A stretch of DNA of 64,000 nt from Borrelia hispanica CRI (lineage in GTDB: Bacteria; Spirochaetota; Spirochaetia; Borreliales; Borreliaceae): NCBI RefSeq assembly GCF_000500065.1, contig NZ_AYOU01000163.1, forward strand, positions 245,928 through 309,927, written 5' to 3'. Positions 37,495-47,497 of the stretch are shown piece after piece. Under the pieces are notes generated by a model that saw only the letters and a list, made by a program, of their open reading frames with translations, did no database searches and had not been told where the DNA came from. The position numbers and the translations under genes are program-made. Position 1 is the stretch's first letter; each line of letters starts with the position of its first letter.

Positions 37495-38316
37495 ATGAAT
37501 GAATTATTTTTTTATAAAATCAGATTACTTTTTATTTTTTGTCTTAATATAAGCTTTTCTATATATTATATGTTGTTATATAGGAGTAGTTTTAGTATTT
37601 TTATTGTTTTTTTAATGTTTATAAATTTTTTTGTAATGGTTTCTTATTTAAGATATTTTTATGAAATTGATTTTAAAGGAAATAAAATTTTTTATAAAAA
37701 ATTTTATTTTAAAGTTAATTTTGATTTTCATGATATCGTATGGATTGAAAAAAGATTGTTAGATAATATGTTAATTTTAGGTTTGAATAGTGGTATAAAG
37801 ATAAAAATGTGTTTTTTAAGAAAAGAGTATTTGAGTAGTTTTTTTAAAAAACTCAAACTTATAAGAAGTGATTTATTTATTACAAAGATACAAGAATTGC
37901 CAATAAGATATCATGTTTCAGGTACTTATATTTTGATGTGTTTATTTCGTGTTTTAATTAATATTTGTGTTTATTATATTTCCTTTGGTAGTATAATAGT
38001 GTTTTCTCTTGTGTTGGTTTTAGGAATTAAGGTTTTAATAAAAGATATTTTGGTGCTTAAAAATTTAGTGATTTTTTATGAATTTAGGCAAAATTCTATT
38101 TATGAGAGAAAGCTTTTTTCTGGAAAAGAATATTATTATGAATTTTTTAATAAGATGTTTGTTTATAATTCTGAGTTAACTGGTGATGGATATTTGTCTT
38201 TTGTCTATCCTTATAAGAGTATTTTTAAGAAAGTTTACATTAATGATGAGGGAATGTCTTATTCAATGAAAAAAGTATTTGCTTATATTGATAAGTATTG
38301 CAATAAGTGTTCCTAG
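37495..38316 (+). CDS. Hypothetical four-span membrane protein (BB0234-like)
   Basis: A 273-residue protein with two pairs of hydrophobic segments (about 8-60 and 143-185). Each pair is followed by a soluble region of about 80 residues rich in aromatic and basic residues. The pattern of paired spans plus a beta-rich soluble region (for example YEIDFKGNKIFYKKFYF, then DFHDIVWIEKR) is reminiscent of bacterial PH-domain membrane proteins, and the two halves may be a duplication; this is a guess from topology. It begins 10 bases after ychF and is probably co-transcribed with it. Function unknown. Confidence 0.7.
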   Translation: MNELFFYKIRLLFIFCLNISFSIYYMLLYRSSFSIFIVFLMFINFFVMVSYLRYFYEIDFKGNKIFYKKFYFKVNFDFHDIVWIEKRLLDNMLILGLNSGIKIKMCFLRKEYLSSFFKKLKLIRSDLFITKIQELPIRYHVSGTYILMCLFRVLINICVYYISFGSIIVFSLVLVLGIKVLIKDILVLKNLVIFYEFRQNSIYERKLFSGKEYYYEFFNKMFVYNSELTGDGYLSFVYPYKSIFKKVYINDEGMSYSMKKVFAYIDKYCNKCS

Positions 38317-38323
38317 TGTATGA

Positions 38324-38352
38324 TTGACTATATCATAATTAGTTGGTATATT
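38324..38352 (+). promoter_or_regulatory. Promoter of rpsT-hbb
   Basis: TTGACT (38324-38329), a 17-base spacer and TATATT (38347-38352) lie about 40 bases upstream of the rpsT TTG start. The position inside the possible N-terminal extension of rpsT argues against any start upstream of 38389. Confidence 0.65.
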
Positions 38353-38388
38353 ATTTATTATCATGTTTGCTGCATTAAGGAGTTTAAT

Positions 38389-38646
38389 TTGGGCAATAAT
38401 CCATCAGCATTAAAGCGAGCTCGACAAAATTTGAAGCGAAATTTGAGAAATGTAAGTGTTAAGAGTGAACTTAAGACAATAGAGAAGCGTTGTATAAAAC
38501 TTATAAAAGACGGAAAGAGAGATGAAGCTTTGGAGTTTTTTAAATTTGTTTCAAAAAAATTAGATACTGCTGCTAGAAAGCGAATAATACATATAAATAA
38601 AGCCGCACGTAAAAAGTCAAATTTGAGTATTTTGTTATTACAGTAA
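38389..38646 (+). CDS. rpsT: 30S ribosomal protein S20
   Basis: An 85-residue, very basic helical protein with the S20 sequence SALKRARQNLKRNLRN and C-terminal KLDTAARKRIIHINKAARKKS. It binds 16S rRNA early in 30S assembly. The start is TTG 38389, with AAGGAG six bases upstream. The encoded N-terminus (GNNPSALKR) aligns with the S20 start, and upstream codons overlap the promoter. It is followed 11 bases later by hbb. Corresponds to BB0233. Confidence 0.95.
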   Translation: MGNNPSALKRARQNLKRNLRNVSVKSELKTIEKRCIKLIKDGKRDEALEFFKFVSKKLDTAARKRIIHINKAARKKSNLSILLLQ

Positions 38647-38657
38647 GGAACTAGCTT

Positions 38658-38984
38658 ATGTCTTGTTCAAAGAGATCCAAGGTTACTAAATCAGATATTG
38701 TTGATCAAATATTTTTAAACATTAAAAATAATAATGAAAAGTTAGAAAAGAAGTATATAAGGCTTGTAGTTGATGCTTTTTTTGAAGAACTTAAAAACAG
38801 TCTTTGTGTTAATAATGTTATAGAGTTTAGGTCATTTGGTACATTTGAGCTTAGAAAGAGAAAGGGTCGCCAGAATGCTCGCAATCCTCAAACAGGTGAA
38901 TATGTGAATGTTGATGATCATCATGTTGCTTATTTTCGTCCAGGAAAAGATTTAAAGGAACGGGTTTGGAGCATTAAAGGATAG
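38658..38984 (+). CDS. hbb: HU/IHF-family DNA-bending protein Hbb
   Basis: A 108-residue member of the HU/IHF family. [10 protein letters not shown] is the N-terminal helix, [17 protein letters not shown] leads into the beta arm, and ARNPQTGE with a proline-bearing tip and [12 protein letters not shown] complete the fold. It is about 15 residues longer than HU at the N-terminus. In Borrelia, Hbb is the only HU/IHF homologue and bends DNA strongly. It lies between rpsT and a bactofilin gene, consistent with high expression from the rpsT promoter. Corresponds to BB0232. Confidence 0.95.
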   Translation: MSCSKRSKVTKSDIVDQIFLNIKNNNEKLEKKYIRLVVDAFFEELKNSLCVNNVIEFRSFGTFELRKRKGRQNARNPQTGEYVNVDDHHVAYFRPGKDLKERVWSIKG

Positions 38985-38987
38985 TTA

Positions 38988-39395
38988 ATGCCTGTTAATG
39001 TTAAGGATTCTTACAAGTGGGATTGTAAGCTTGATTCAAGTTTAATTTTTAGAGGAAAGTTAAAGTTTGAGGGTGCTTTATATCTTGATTCTTCTTTTGA
39101 AGGTGAGATTTTTTCAGAAAAAGGAATACTTTTTATAGGTAAAAATAGTAAGGTTATTACTGATGTAGTAATTTGCGATACATTGATAATTGAGGGAATT
39201 TTAAAGGGCAATGTTAATGCTAGCAATAAGGTTTATTTAAATAGTGGTTGTAAAATATATGGTGATGTTAAGACAAAAAAGATATTTATTAATGATGATA
39301 TAGTTTTTGATGGTAAATGTGAAATGATTAAATCTAATGAGAGCATAGATTTGTTTTCTTTTACAGTTTCACAATTAAAAGATACTTTGCAGTGA
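38988..39395 (+). CDS. Second bactofilin-like protein
   Basis: A 135-residue protein with a bactofilin (DUF583) beta-helix covering about residues 15-105. Visible elements are SLIFRGKLKFEGALYLDSSF, GEIFSEKGILFIG, CDTLIIEGILKGNV and GCKIYGDVKTKKIFI. Tails are short, unlike the paralogue at 22923, so it may form simple filaments. It starts three bases after hbb, so it shares the rpsT-hbb transcript rather than lying beside a peptidase gene. Corresponds to BB0231. Confidence 0.8.
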   Translation: MPVNVKDSYKWDCKLDSSLIFRGKLKFEGALYLDSSFEGEIFSEKGILFIGKNSKVITDVVICDTLIIEGILKGNVNASNKVYLNSGCKIYGDVKTKKIFINDDIVFDGKCEMIKSNESIDLFSFTVSQLKDTLQ

Positions 39396-39481
39396 ATTAA
39401 TGTTATGTTTTATCATTTAATGATTAATTGTTATTTTAAATAGAAATACCCTTCTTAAAAATTTATCTCATAGAGGAGATT

Positions 39482-41026
39482 ATGGATAGAAAATGTGAGG
39501 AATTTGATTTAGAGGATGAAATGAAGCGTTTGAATTCTTCTAAAGAATTAAAAATTGAAGATAATAATAAGAAAAAAATAGTTAAAGTTGTTACTAAAAA
39601 AGAATCTGTTTCTAGTGCTTCTAGAAATTCTAATATTGATAAATTAAGAGAATCTAATGAGCTTTCTTCTGATTTTGATTATGATATATCAGATCCAGAT
39701 TTGGAGAGTAGTATTAAGACTCTTGAACAAAGCAATATTATTAATTTTTTAGGTGGTAAGGATTCTATAGTCATTGATACTCTTTATGATAAGCCAATTA
39801 CTGAGATTAGAAAAGTTGTTGAAGGACTTGGTACTAATCATACTATTGCGGTAACAATGAAAAAGACAGAATTGATATTTTTACTTGTTAAAATATTAAC
39901 AGAGCATAATATTAATGTTTTATTTACCGGTGTTCTTGATGTTTTAAGTGATGGTTATGGTTTTTTGCGTACAGCATCTAATTCTTATCTATCTGGAGGT
40001 AATGATGTTTATGTTTCTCCGTCTCAGATTAGGCTTTTTAATTTAAGAACGGGTGATATTTTGTATGGACAAATTAGATCCCCAAGAGAAGGTGAAAGAT
40101 TTTTTGCAATGATTAAGATTAAAAGTATTAATGATCAAGATCCTACATTTGCACAAAATAGAATACCTTTTGATAATTTAACACCGTTATATCCTAGTTC
40201 AAAATTAGATCTTGAATATGAAAATTGTAATATTTCAACTAGGCTTATTAATTTATTTGCACCTATTGGAAAGGGTCAAAGAGCTTTGATAGTGTCGCCT
40301 CCAAAAGCTGGTAAGACTACCTTACTTCAAAAAATAGCTAATGCAATTACTACTAATTATCCAGACATTGTTTTAATGATTTTACTTATTGATGAGAGAC
40401 CTGAAGAGGTGACTGATATGATTCGTGGTGTTAAGGGTGAGGTAATAGCATCTAATTTTGATGAACAAGCTAGTAGACATGTACAAGTTGCAGAGATGGT
40501 CATTGAAAAGGCAAAAAGATTAGTTGAGAATAAAAAAGATGTTGTGATTCTTTTAGATTCAATTACAAGGCTTGCTAGAGCTTATAATCAAACTATGCCA
40601 ACTTCTGGTAAGATACTCTCAGGGGGTGTTGATTCTAATGCTTTACATAAACCAAAAAGGTTTTTTGGTTCTGCTAGAAATATTGAGGAAGGAGGTAGTC
40701 TTACTATTATAGCTACAGCTTTAGTTGATACTGGGAGTAAGATGGATGAAGTTATCTTTGAAGAATTCAAGAGTACTGGTAATATGGAGCTAATACTTGA
40801 TAGAAGTTTGGCAGATAGAAGACTTTTCCCTGCTATTAATATTAAGAAATCGGGGACAAGGAAAGAAGAATTACTTTTAAGTGAAGAAGAACGTTCTAAA
40901 ATTTTGCTTATTAGGAAAATTTTAGGTGGTGTTGATGATTATGAAGGAGTTGAAGCTTTAGTTGAAAAGATGAAAAAGAGTAAAAATAATGAGATTTTTT
41001 TAAAAACTATGAGTAATGGAGATTAA
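39482..41026 (+). CDS. rho: Transcription termination factor Rho
   Basis: A 514-residue protein, about 95 longer than E. coli Rho because of a polar, charged N-terminal extension (residues 1-95). The RNA-binding cold-shock-like domain contains [14 protein letters not shown] near 158-171. The motor has Walker [11 protein letters not shown] near 273-282, Walker B VILLDS near 355-360, and the Q/R-loop [15 protein letters not shown] near 407-421. Rho terminates untranslated transcripts. That matters here because several convergent gene pairs lack intrinsic terminators. GAGGAG precedes the ATG. Corresponds to BB0230. Confidence 0.96.
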   Translation: MDRKCEEFDLEDEMKRLNSSKELKIEDNNKKKIVKVVTKKESVSSASRNSNIDKLRESNELSSDFDYDISDPDLESSIKTLEQSNIINFLGGKDSIVIDTLYDKPITEIRKVVEGLGTNHTIAVTMKKTELIFLLVKILTEHNINVLFTGVLDVLSDGYGFLRTASNSYLSGGNDVYVSPSQIRLFNLRTGDILYGQIRSPREGERFFAMIKIKSINDQDPTFAQNRIPFDNLTPLYPSSKLDLEYENCNISTRLINLFAPIGKGQRALIVSPPKAGKTTLLQKIANAITTNYPDIVLMILLIDERPEEVTDMIRGVKGEVIASNFDEQASRHVQVAEMVIEKAKRLVENKKDVVILLDSITRLARAYNQTMPTSGKILSGGVDSNALHKPKRFFGSARNIEEGGSLTIIATALVDTGSKMDEVIFEEFKSTGNMELILDRSLADRRLFPAINIKKSGTRKEELLLSEEERSKILLIRKILGGVDDYEGVEALVEKMKKSKNNEIFLKTMSNGD

Positions 41027-41031
41027 TAAAA

Positions 41032-41060
41032 TTGACTTTGTTAATAATTTAGACTAAACT
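41032..41060 (+). promoter_or_regulatory. Candidate rpmE promoter
   Basis: TTGACT (41032-41037), 17-base spacer, TAAACT (41055-41060). It lies in the 57-base rho-rpmE gap and would give a leader of about 17 bases carrying the AGAGAGG ribosome site. Confidence 0.5.
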
Positions 41061-41083
41061 TTGATTAAATTAAGAGAGGCTTT

Positions 41084-41332
41084 ATGAAAAAAGATATACA
41101 TCCTGTTAGTAATTTAGTAGTTTTTAAAGATGGTGCTAATGGTGCCATGTTTTTAACAAGATCAACTTTAACTTCAAAAGAAGTAATTAAGTATAGTGAT
41201 AATAAAGAGTATCCATTAATTACTGTTGAGATTTCAAGTAAGTCACATCCTTTTTATACAGGCCAGCAAAAATTTGTGGATGCTGCAGGTAGAATTGACA
41301 AATTTAACAAAAAATATAAAAAGCTTAATTAA
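41084..41332 (+). CDS. rpmE: 50S ribosomal protein L31, type B
   Basis: An 82-residue protein with [15 protein letters not shown] at the start and [28 protein letters not shown] at the end. It lacks the CxxC zinc motif of type A L31, so it is the zinc-free type B form. No zinc-bearing paralogue is in the window. L31 sits at the subunit interface. AGAGAGG precedes the ATG. Corresponds to BB0229. Confidence 0.95.
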   Translation: MKKDIHPVSNLVVFKDGANGAMFLTRSTLTSKEVIKYSDNKEYPLITVEISSKSHPFYTGQQKFVDAAGRIDKFNKKYKKLN

Positions 41333-41356
41333 TATTTTTTTATTTTTTGTTTTTTT

Positions 41357-41380
41357 AATATATTTTAATATATTTTTTTT
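41357..41380 (+). terminator. Weak AT-rich terminator after rpmE
   Basis: Two copies of AATATATT (41357-41364, 41367-41374) are each other's complement and are followed by a T run (to 41380). The stem has no G or C and a 2-base nominal loop, so it is weak. It lies at the convergent end of rpmE and the M16 protease gene and overlaps the last codons of the latter. Confidence 0.35.
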
Positions 41381-44283
41381 ACCCTATATTTTTTACCAAT
41401 AAATGTTTCTATCTTTGTTTTGTCATTTTCATAGATTGTATTGCTAACAAGAGATGTGATGCTATTTTTTTGTTTTAGTTGGTATAGTACTTTTTCAGAG
41501 ATGTTTTTTATATCTGTGTTTGTTATTTTAAAATAATTATCTCTTATATTTTGTCTTAAATGATCGCTAATATTTAATATTTTTCTTTTATAACTTTGTA
41601 GTATTTCTGTGGATTTTGTTTTTACATTTGTATTAAGCCCAATTACTCCTATTAAATATGTATAGATTTCGTCATATTTAATTTCGTTATTAGCTAACTC
41701 TTCTAATGATGCTTCAAAAGCCTGGTATGTTTTTATAAAATTTGGATCTCTATATGATGCAAAAGAAAATATTCCATTTGTAATAGATGCAAATGCACCA
41801 TATGCTCCACCAGTAACCCTTATTTTTTCCCATAATATTCCGCTTTTTAATATATGTGTTAAGAAATTTATTGTTGGATAATCTTTATCTGTTATTCTAT
41901 AGCTTGCAAAGCTCATAGAATTAAAAGATATCTTTGATGGAATGATCATTATTTCTTTTAATACATTACTTGATGGTTGTATTGTAATTAAATTGTTGCT
42001 GTAAATTTTTTCATTTAGATTTTCTTTTAATATAAAGAATTCTGTCTCTAATTTTTTAATAACGTCTTTAGTATTACCTATAAGCAAAGATGATAGATTA
42101 TTTTTAAGAATAATCTTATTTTTAAGGTTTTCTAAATTATATGCAATTTCTTTTAAAGATTCTATGTCGGTTTTTATTTTATGCCAATATTGTCTTCCTG
42201 TAATACCAAACTGAAGTTCTTGTAGATATTTACTTTGACTTAATTTTGATTCTGATCTTGTTGTTGCTAAGATGTGTCCTTGTGGAATGAGTATTGATTT
42301 AAAGTCGTTTTTAAGACCTAAGACTATTTCTTTTAATCTATTGTAGTCATGAAAATCTATATTGATTAAAATTTCTTTCATTAATGTAAATGATTCTTGA
42401 ATTTTATTGTTAAATGATTTGAAATTTATATTAAACAGATTGATCATGTTTCCTTGAATATCTTCTTCATAGCTTTCGTATATATTTAGTTGTCCCAGAG
42501 TATTTTGGATTTTGTTATTTAAAGTGATATATGAGTAATTTTTGGTAGACAAATCTTGAATAGCTCTTTTAAGCAACGAGAGATATAAAAAGTCTTCTTT
42601 TTGTAAAAAATCTAGTTTAAAAAATAGATATACATTAAATATATTGTTATTTTTCTTTAACTCAAATGTATGTGCCTTAAGTTCGGGAACATAATTTAAA
42701 ATTAAGCTTTTATCAACTTCTTTTGGTAGGTCTTCTACCTTTAATATAGGAATTTTAGCAATATCAGATTTAAGATCTTTCTTGTTTTGATATTTTTTGA
42801 ATTGGTTATAATCTTTAATAAATTTTGAGAATTTCTCTGGATTTTTCTTAATATCAATTTCTCTATCCATCAGTTTTTTTTCTATTTGTTCTTCCATTTC
42901 TTTAAGTATTTTATCTGACGGGTTGAAATGGATTAGAGTATAGTGATTATTGTTTAGTAGATATTTTTCTATTAAATTTTCAAAATAAGGTTCTCCTCTC
43001 TCTAATTTGTTTTTGATTTCATTTAGCTGATAATTAATTTTTAGAGTTTCAGTTGGATGTAGGCCATGTATCCAGCCTTTAAAACTTTTAATCATTAAAT
43101 TAATAGGCCAACCTTGTCCTTTTTCGTCTTTTAATGAAAATTCATAACCAAATAGAATACCTTGTATTAGTTCTTGTGGAATTTTTACTTTTGCAAGGTT
43201 TTTAAGTTCTTGAAAAACTTTTTCTTTGAATTCTTCTATTTTTCCTGGGAGTACATTTTGTAGACCAAATGAAAATATGCATTCTTTTATGTCTGTGTTA
43301 ATTCCACTAACATCAGCTATTACATCGCCAATTTCGCTTTTGAGCATATTTACAGTAAATTGGCAAGAACTATCTAGAAGAATTTCTGACAAGATTTCAA
43401 GACCAATATTTTCTTTAATGTTTTCAATATCACTACATAACCAATTTATTACATATACTCCCAGTGTATTTTCAGTTTCTTTAGGAATATCAAAACTGAG
43501 TGTTTTGTGTTGTTTCCATCTTGTGGCTTTGTCTATGTTATAATTGACATTTAATTTTTTATTTGTATAAGGCCTAATTATATATTTTTCAATGAAATTA
43601 AGATTTTTATTGGTATCAATATTGCCAAATAAAAATATTTTGCAATTTTCTAATGTATAGTATTTTTTGTAAAATTCAATAAATTCTTCATATGTAAGAT
43701 CAATAATGTTAATAGGGTTTCCTCCGGAGTCGTATTGGTAAGGACCTTTAGAAAAAAGAGAACTGGTGGAAATTTCATTAATTAAAGAGTTTTTACTTGA
43801 ATAATTACCTTTCATTTCATTTAAAACAATGCCAGATGGCTTAAAGTTATTTGGATTTATGTTATAACCTTCTTGCATAAAAGCTTCTTTTTTAAGTAAG
43901 GGGTTAAAAATGGCATCAGAATATATTTTAAACAAATTAAAGTAATCTTTTTGTATTGTGGATGCTGCTGGATATAGAGTTTTATCAGGAAATGTCATTG
44001 CATTTAGAAATGTATTTAGACTGCCTTTCATTAAATATAGAAAGGGATCTTTTATTTTATATTTGTTTGAGCCACAAAAAATTGCGTGTTCAAGAATATG
44101 TGCAACACCTGTATTATTGAAAGGAATAGTTTTAAATGCTATTCCAAAGGCATTTTCTTTAAATGTACTATTTTTTAGCTCAAATATTTCCAACCCACTT
44201 TCGTGTTTAAAATAAGACCCTTCAGCATTACATTCTTCTAAATAAGTTTTTGAGATTAAGTTAAACAATTTTTTTTTCTTCAT
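41365..44283 (-). CDS. M16 family metalloprotease (PreP/insulinase type)
   Basis: A 972-residue protease of the M16C/PreP class. The inverted zinc motif HILEH is at residues 62-66 (H62, E65, H66), followed by FLYLMKGSLNTFLNAMTFPD. The C-terminal half has the Arg/Tyr region VTGGAYGAFASI near 805-816 that binds the substrate backbone in the family. PreP-type enzymes enclose and cut unfolded peptides up to about 70 residues. No signal peptide is visible, so it probably acts in the cytoplasm. It starts 12 bases after the lipoprotein gene. Corresponds to BB0228. Confidence 0.92.
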   Translation of the reverse strand: MKKKKLFNLISKTYLEECNAEGSYFKHESGLEIFELKNSTFKENAFGIAFKTIPFNNTGVAHILEHAIFCGSNKYKIKDPFLYLMKGSLNTFLNAMTFPDKTLYPAASTIQKDYFNLFKIYSDAIFNPLLKKEAFMQEGYNINPNNFKPSGIVLNEMKGNYSSKNSLINEISTSSLFSKGPYQYDSGGNPINIIDLTYEEFIEFYKKYYTLENCKIFLFGNIDTNKNLNFIEKYIIRPYTNKKLNVNYNIDKATRWKQHKTLSFDIPKETENTLGVYVINWLCSDIENIKENIGLEILSEILLDSSCQFTVNMLKSEIGDVIADVSGINTDIKECIFSFGLQNVLPGKIEEFKEKVFQELKNLAKVKIPQELIQGILFGYEFSLKDEKGQGWPINLMIKSFKGWIHGLHPTETLKINYQLNEIKNKLERGEPYFENLIEKYLLNNNHYTLIHFNPSDKILKEMEEQIEKKLMDREIDIKKNPEKFSKFIKDYNQFKKYQNKKDLKSDIAKIPILKVEDLPKEVDKSLILNYVPELKAHTFELKKNNNIFNVYLFFKLDFLQKEDFLYLSLLKRAIQDLSTKNYSYITLNNKIQNTLGQLNIYESYEEDIQGNMINLFNINFKSFNNKIQESFTLMKEILINIDFHDYNRLKEIVLGLKNDFKSILIPQGHILATTRSESKLSQSKYLQELQFGITGRQYWHKIKTDIESLKEIAYNLENLKNKIILKNNLSSLLIGNTKDVIKKLETEFFILKENLNEKIYSNNLITIQPSSNVLKEIMIIPSKISFNSMSFASYRITDKDYPTINFLTHILKSGILWEKIRVTGGAYGAFASITNGIFSFASYRDPNFIKTYQAFEASLEELANNEIKYDEIYTYLIGVIGLNTNVKTKSTEILQSYKRKILNISDHLRQNIRDNYFKITNTDIKNISEKVLYQLKQKNSITSLVSNTIYENDKTKIETFIGKKYRVKKIY

Positions 44284-44295
44284 TGATAATTGATT

Positions 44296-45030
44296 TTATC
44301 CTTGTTTAATATATTTTTTTGATTCTTCTTCGCTAAATTCAAAAATATTTTCTGTATGATCTGTTGCCTCCAAATTAAATACAAAAAGTGGAAATTTTAT
44401 TATTATTTTTTTATCTTTAAAATAAATTATTGCTTGTTGTAAATCAAATAGTAATTCATTTTGATATGTTGTTGTAATTTTTTCTTTGATTTTGTGAGTA
44501 AAATATGGAAATGCTTCCTCTATATTAATAATTTCATCTATGTTATAGATATAATCTCCATTACTGTTAATATAGTAGCTTCTATGATTTGTGATATATG
44601 TATTATTAATTTCCTGAGAGGTATTTATTATTATTGTGTGAATACCGTATCCATAGTAAATCTCATAATCTATCTTTAAGCTTGGTTTTTGAGAATTTTG
44701 ACTAGTGTTTTGAGTTGCACTTTCTAAGTTGGAAACTATCTCATTTGCATAGTTTTCAATATCATCATTTAGTGATTTTGCATTGTTACTTTCTGTTGTT
44801 TGAGTTATTATTTTTGGTATTCTAATTTTATATTTTAAAAATTCGCTTTCTTTTTCTGCTGAAATAGATTGAATTATTATTTCATTTTTTTCGTTATAAA
44901 GCGTATCAATATCATTGAAACTGATTTTTTTTGATTTTTTCATACATCCTAATAAAGTTATCAGTAAGGACATTAAAATTAAAACTTTTTGGGTTGTTGG
45001 TGATTTTATCATAAAGATATTTTTCTCCAT
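44296..45030 (-). CDS. Probable lipoprotein with DUF4163/DUF3298-like domain
   Basis: A 244-residue protein. The signal segment LILMSLLITLLGC ends in a lipobox Cys near residue 29, so it is probably a lipoprotein; the start may be ATG at residue 1 or 7. The body (about 60-240) resembles the PdaC/RsiV-type pair DUF4163-DUF3298: KYKIRIPKI... LNDDIENYANEIVSNL, then YYINSNGDYIYNIDEI and FPLFVFNLEATDHTENIFEF. The second half is thought to bind lysozyme or peptidoglycan in relatives; function here unknown. It is transcribed with the M16 protease gene. Corresponds to BB0227. Confidence 0.75.
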   Translation of the reverse strand: MEKNIFMIKSPTTQKVLILMSLLITLLGCMKKSKKISFNDIDTLYNEKNEIIIQSISAEKESEFLKYKIRIPKIITQTTESNNAKSLNDDIENYANEIVSNLESATQNTSQNSQKPSLKIDYEIYYGYGIHTIIINTSQEINNTYITNHRSYYINSNGDYIYNIDEIINIEEAFPYFTHKIKEKITTTYQNELLFDLQQAIIYFKDKKIIIKFPLFVFNLEATDHTENIFEFSEEESKKYIKQG

Positions 45031-45058
45031 ATATAAAGTTTTTATGTTATTGTTATCA

Positions 45059-45074
45059 AGTATTATATAATACT
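45059..45074. promoter_or_regulatory. 16-bp palindrome in the divergent BB0227-like/serS region
   Basis: A perfect palindrome with a TATAAT on each strand lies between two divergent genes. It could hold back-to-back -10 boxes or an operator. No good -35 is seen for either direction and the sequence is nearly all A and T. Confidence 0.35.
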
Positions 45075-45156
45075 TATTATACTAATTAATATAATTTATT
45101 TTTCATTATTTTATTTTAATTATCTTTGATTAATTTATTATATTGGGAGTTTGTTG

Positions 45157-46431
45157 ATGCTTGATCTGAAGTTTATAAGAGATAATTTGGAACTTGTTCG
45201 GGAGAATATTAAAAATAGAGGATTAAAATTAGAACTTGATTTGTTAATTTCATTTGATGATGAACGCAGAAAACTTATTACAAAGATAGATGAATTGAAG
45301 GCTTTAAGGAATGAAAATGCTAATGCCATGAAAAACAATATTGATGATTCTAGTAGGCATCATTTAATAGAAAAGGGCAAAGCTTTAAAAGCTGAAATTA
45401 TGGATTTAGAAGAAAGGTTGGGTTATTTAACATCTAGACTTTTAGTTGAACATAAAAGAATTCCAAATATTTCTGCTCCTGATGTTCCTATTGGTGGCAG
45501 TGAGGATGAAAATGTTGTATTAAAAGTATCAGGAAATATTCCAAAATTCGATTTTAAGCCAAAAGATCATTTAGAGATAGGTATACATTTGGATCTTTTT
45601 GATTTTGAAAAGGCACGTGAAGTTAGTGGAAATAAATTTTATTATCTTAAAAATGAAGCTGTTTTTTTGGAACTTGCAATGATTAATTTTGCCTTTAGTA
45701 AACTTAAAGCAAAGGGATTTGATTTATTTATTACACCTGATGTTGCAAGGGAATTTATAGTTGATGGGATTGGATTTAATCCACGTGGTGTTGAGAGTAA
45801 TATTTATAAAATTGAGGATACAGATAAATATCTTGTTGGTACGGCTGAGATTACCCTTGGTGGGTATTATTATAATACTATATTGGATCTCAAATCACCA
45901 TTAAAAATGGCAGGACTTTCACATTGTTTTCGCAAAGAGGCTGGGGCATCTGGACAATTTTCTAAAGGACTCTATAGAGTTCATCAATTTAGTAAAGTTG
46001 AAATGTTTTGTTTTTGTAGAGGTGAAGATTCTGATCGTATTCACAATGAATTTTTGGAATTAGAAGAAGAAATTTTTACAGAACTTGAAATTCCATATAG
46101 AGTTTTAAATGTTTGTTCTTCTGATCTTGGTGCTCCAGCTTATAAAAAGTACGATATTGAAGCTTGGATGCCAGGTAGAGGAGAAAATGGCGATTATGGA
46201 GAGGTTACTTCAACGTCAAATTGTACAGATTATCAGTCAAGACGCCTTAAGATTAGGTATAAAGAGGATGGGCAGAATAAATTTGTACATATGATAAATG
46301 GAACAGCAATAGCTTCTACTAGAACTCTTATTGCTATACTTGAAAATTTTCAAGATTCAAAAGGAGGGGTTCGTATACCTAAGAGTTTGGTTAAGTATAC
46401 AGGTTTTGATTATATATCTCCTAAGAATTAG
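45157..46431 (+). CDS. serS: Seryl-tRNA synthetase
   Basis: A 424-residue class II synthetase. It has an N-terminal coiled-coil tRNA-binding arm (about 25-100), motif 2 [23 protein letters not shown], and motif 3 [19 protein letters not shown] near 386-404. The ATG at 45157 follows GGGAG, so it is preferred over two upstream TTG codons. It charges tRNA-Ser. Its 3' end overlaps the convergent dihydrouridine synthase gene by 11 bases. Corresponds to BB0226. Confidence 0.95.
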   Translation: MLDLKFIRDNLELVRENIKNRGLKLELDLLISFDDERRKLITKIDELKALRNENANAMKNNIDDSSRHHLIEKGKALKAEIMDLEERLGYLTSRLLVEHKRIPNISAPDVPIGGSEDENVVLKVSGNIPKFDFKPKDHLEIGIHLDLFDFEKAREVSGNKFYYLKNEAVFLELAMINFAFSKLKAKGFDLFITPDVAREFIVDGIGFNPRGVESNIYKIEDTDKYLVGTAEITLGGYYYNTILDLKSPLKMAGLSHCFRKEAGASGQFSKGLYRVHQFSKVEMFCFCRGEDSDRIHNEFLELEEEIFTELEIPYRVLNVCSSDLGAPAYKKYDIEAWMPGRGENGDYGEVTSTSNCTDYQSRRLKIRYKEDGQNKFVHMINGTAIASTRTLIAILENFQDSKGGVRIPKSLVKYTGFDYISPKN

Positions 46432-47428
46432 AGCTTAGGGTGTCTTCGCTTAGGTGTTCAATTGCATTTAAGAGAATTTCATGGTTTTTAAGATTTTGAT
46501 TAAAAGGTGCAGTTAAGGCTTGTCTGAATTTACGGGCATTTTTTTGAGAATATATCACTCTCATTATATGTTTTAGTATAGTGTGAATTGCTGGATTTCC
46601 ATTGTATTCTTTGATATATTCCACCATTTGAAGTAGTATTTCTTTTCTTGTTGGAATTTGTTCTTTTTCTTCTAAAAATTCTCTTGAAATTTTTGCAATA
46701 AAATACGGGTTTTGTGCGGCAGCTCTTCCAATCATTACAGAATCTACATATGATAAGTGTGTTTCTATATGATTGCTATTGATAATTCCTCCATTTATTT
46801 CTATAAATGTGTTTTTGTATTCTTTTTTTAGTTGATACACAAAATCATGTTTTAGTTTTGGAATATTATGATTATCTTCAGGGGAGTATCCATTTAATAT
46901 AGCTATTCGTGCGTGAACAATAAAATTTTTGATTCCATGTTCTATAATTTTGTCTACAAATTGCTTGAGTTCTGTGTAGGTTTCTTCTTGGTATTCTTTT
47001 TTATTATGTCTTATTCCTATCCTATGTTTTATTGAAACTGGCTTGTTTGTATTTTTTTGCATGGCTTTTAGGATTTTTCCTACTTGAATTGGGTGTTGCA
47101 TTAAACAAGCCCCATAATTTACCTTTTGAATACGAGATGATGGGCATCCAACGTTAAGATTATATTCGTCAAAATTAAAATTTTTTTCAAGAATTTCTAT
47201 TGCTTTTGCAGCATCATTTTCACAATTTGTTGCTATTTGAATTGCTATTGGAGAGTCATTGGGATTTTGTTTGACAATTTTATTTAATTCCCCCATGATA
47301 ATTGATTTTGCAGAAATCATTGGAGTATATAGAGTAATTTTTTTTGATAATAATCTTATTATGTATCTAAAATGTTCATCTGTAATTGCTACCATTGGTG
47401 CTATTGATATTTTCCTGTTTATTAACAT
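46421..47428 (-). CDS. dusA: tRNA-dihydrouridine synthase (DusA type)
   Basis: A 335-residue FMN enzyme. The barrel start is [16 protein letters not shown], followed by QIATN, then [22 protein letters not shown] with the catalytic Cys of [12 protein letters not shown], and [14 protein letters not shown] near the phosphate site. It reduces uridines in the tRNA D loop. The Cys and substrate-contact pattern fit the DusA subfamily, but subtype is inference. It starts next to a TAGCATAATATGCTA inverted repeat at 47428-47442. Corresponds to BB0225. Confidence 0.9.
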   Translation of the reverse strand: MLINRKISIAPMVAITDEHFRYIIRLLSKKITLYTPMISAKSIIMGELNKIVKQNPNDSPIAIQIATNCENDAAKAIEILEKNFNFDEYNLNVGCPSSRIQKVNYGACLMQHPIQVGKILKAMQKNTNKPVSIKHRIGIRHNKKEYQEETYTELKQFVDKIIEHGIKNFIVHARIAILNGYSPEDNHNIPKLKHDFVYQLKKEYKNTFIEINGGIINSNHIETHLSYVDSVMIGRAAAQNPYFIAKISREFLEEKEQIPTRKEILLQMVEYIKEYNGNPAIHTILKHIMRVIYSQKNARKFRQALTAPFNQNLKNHEILLNAIEHLSEDTLSSNS

Positions 47429-47442
47429 AGCATAATATGCTA
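47428..47442. promoter_or_regulatory. 15-bp inverted repeat at the dusA start
   Basis: Seven-base arms flank one central base, overlapping the dusA start codon in the 69-base divergent region with the SIMPL gene. It could be an operator or a start-site hairpin; the site is not supported by anything else. Confidence 0.3.
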
Positions 47443-47497
47443 GAATAAATTGTTTAATTTGACAATATTGTTTTATAAGAATTAAGAGGCAGGATGT

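Noticed and set aside
38320..38388. A 23-residue N-terminal extension of S20
   Set aside because: The extension overlaps the promoter, does not fit the S20 family, and AAGGAG points to TTG 38389.
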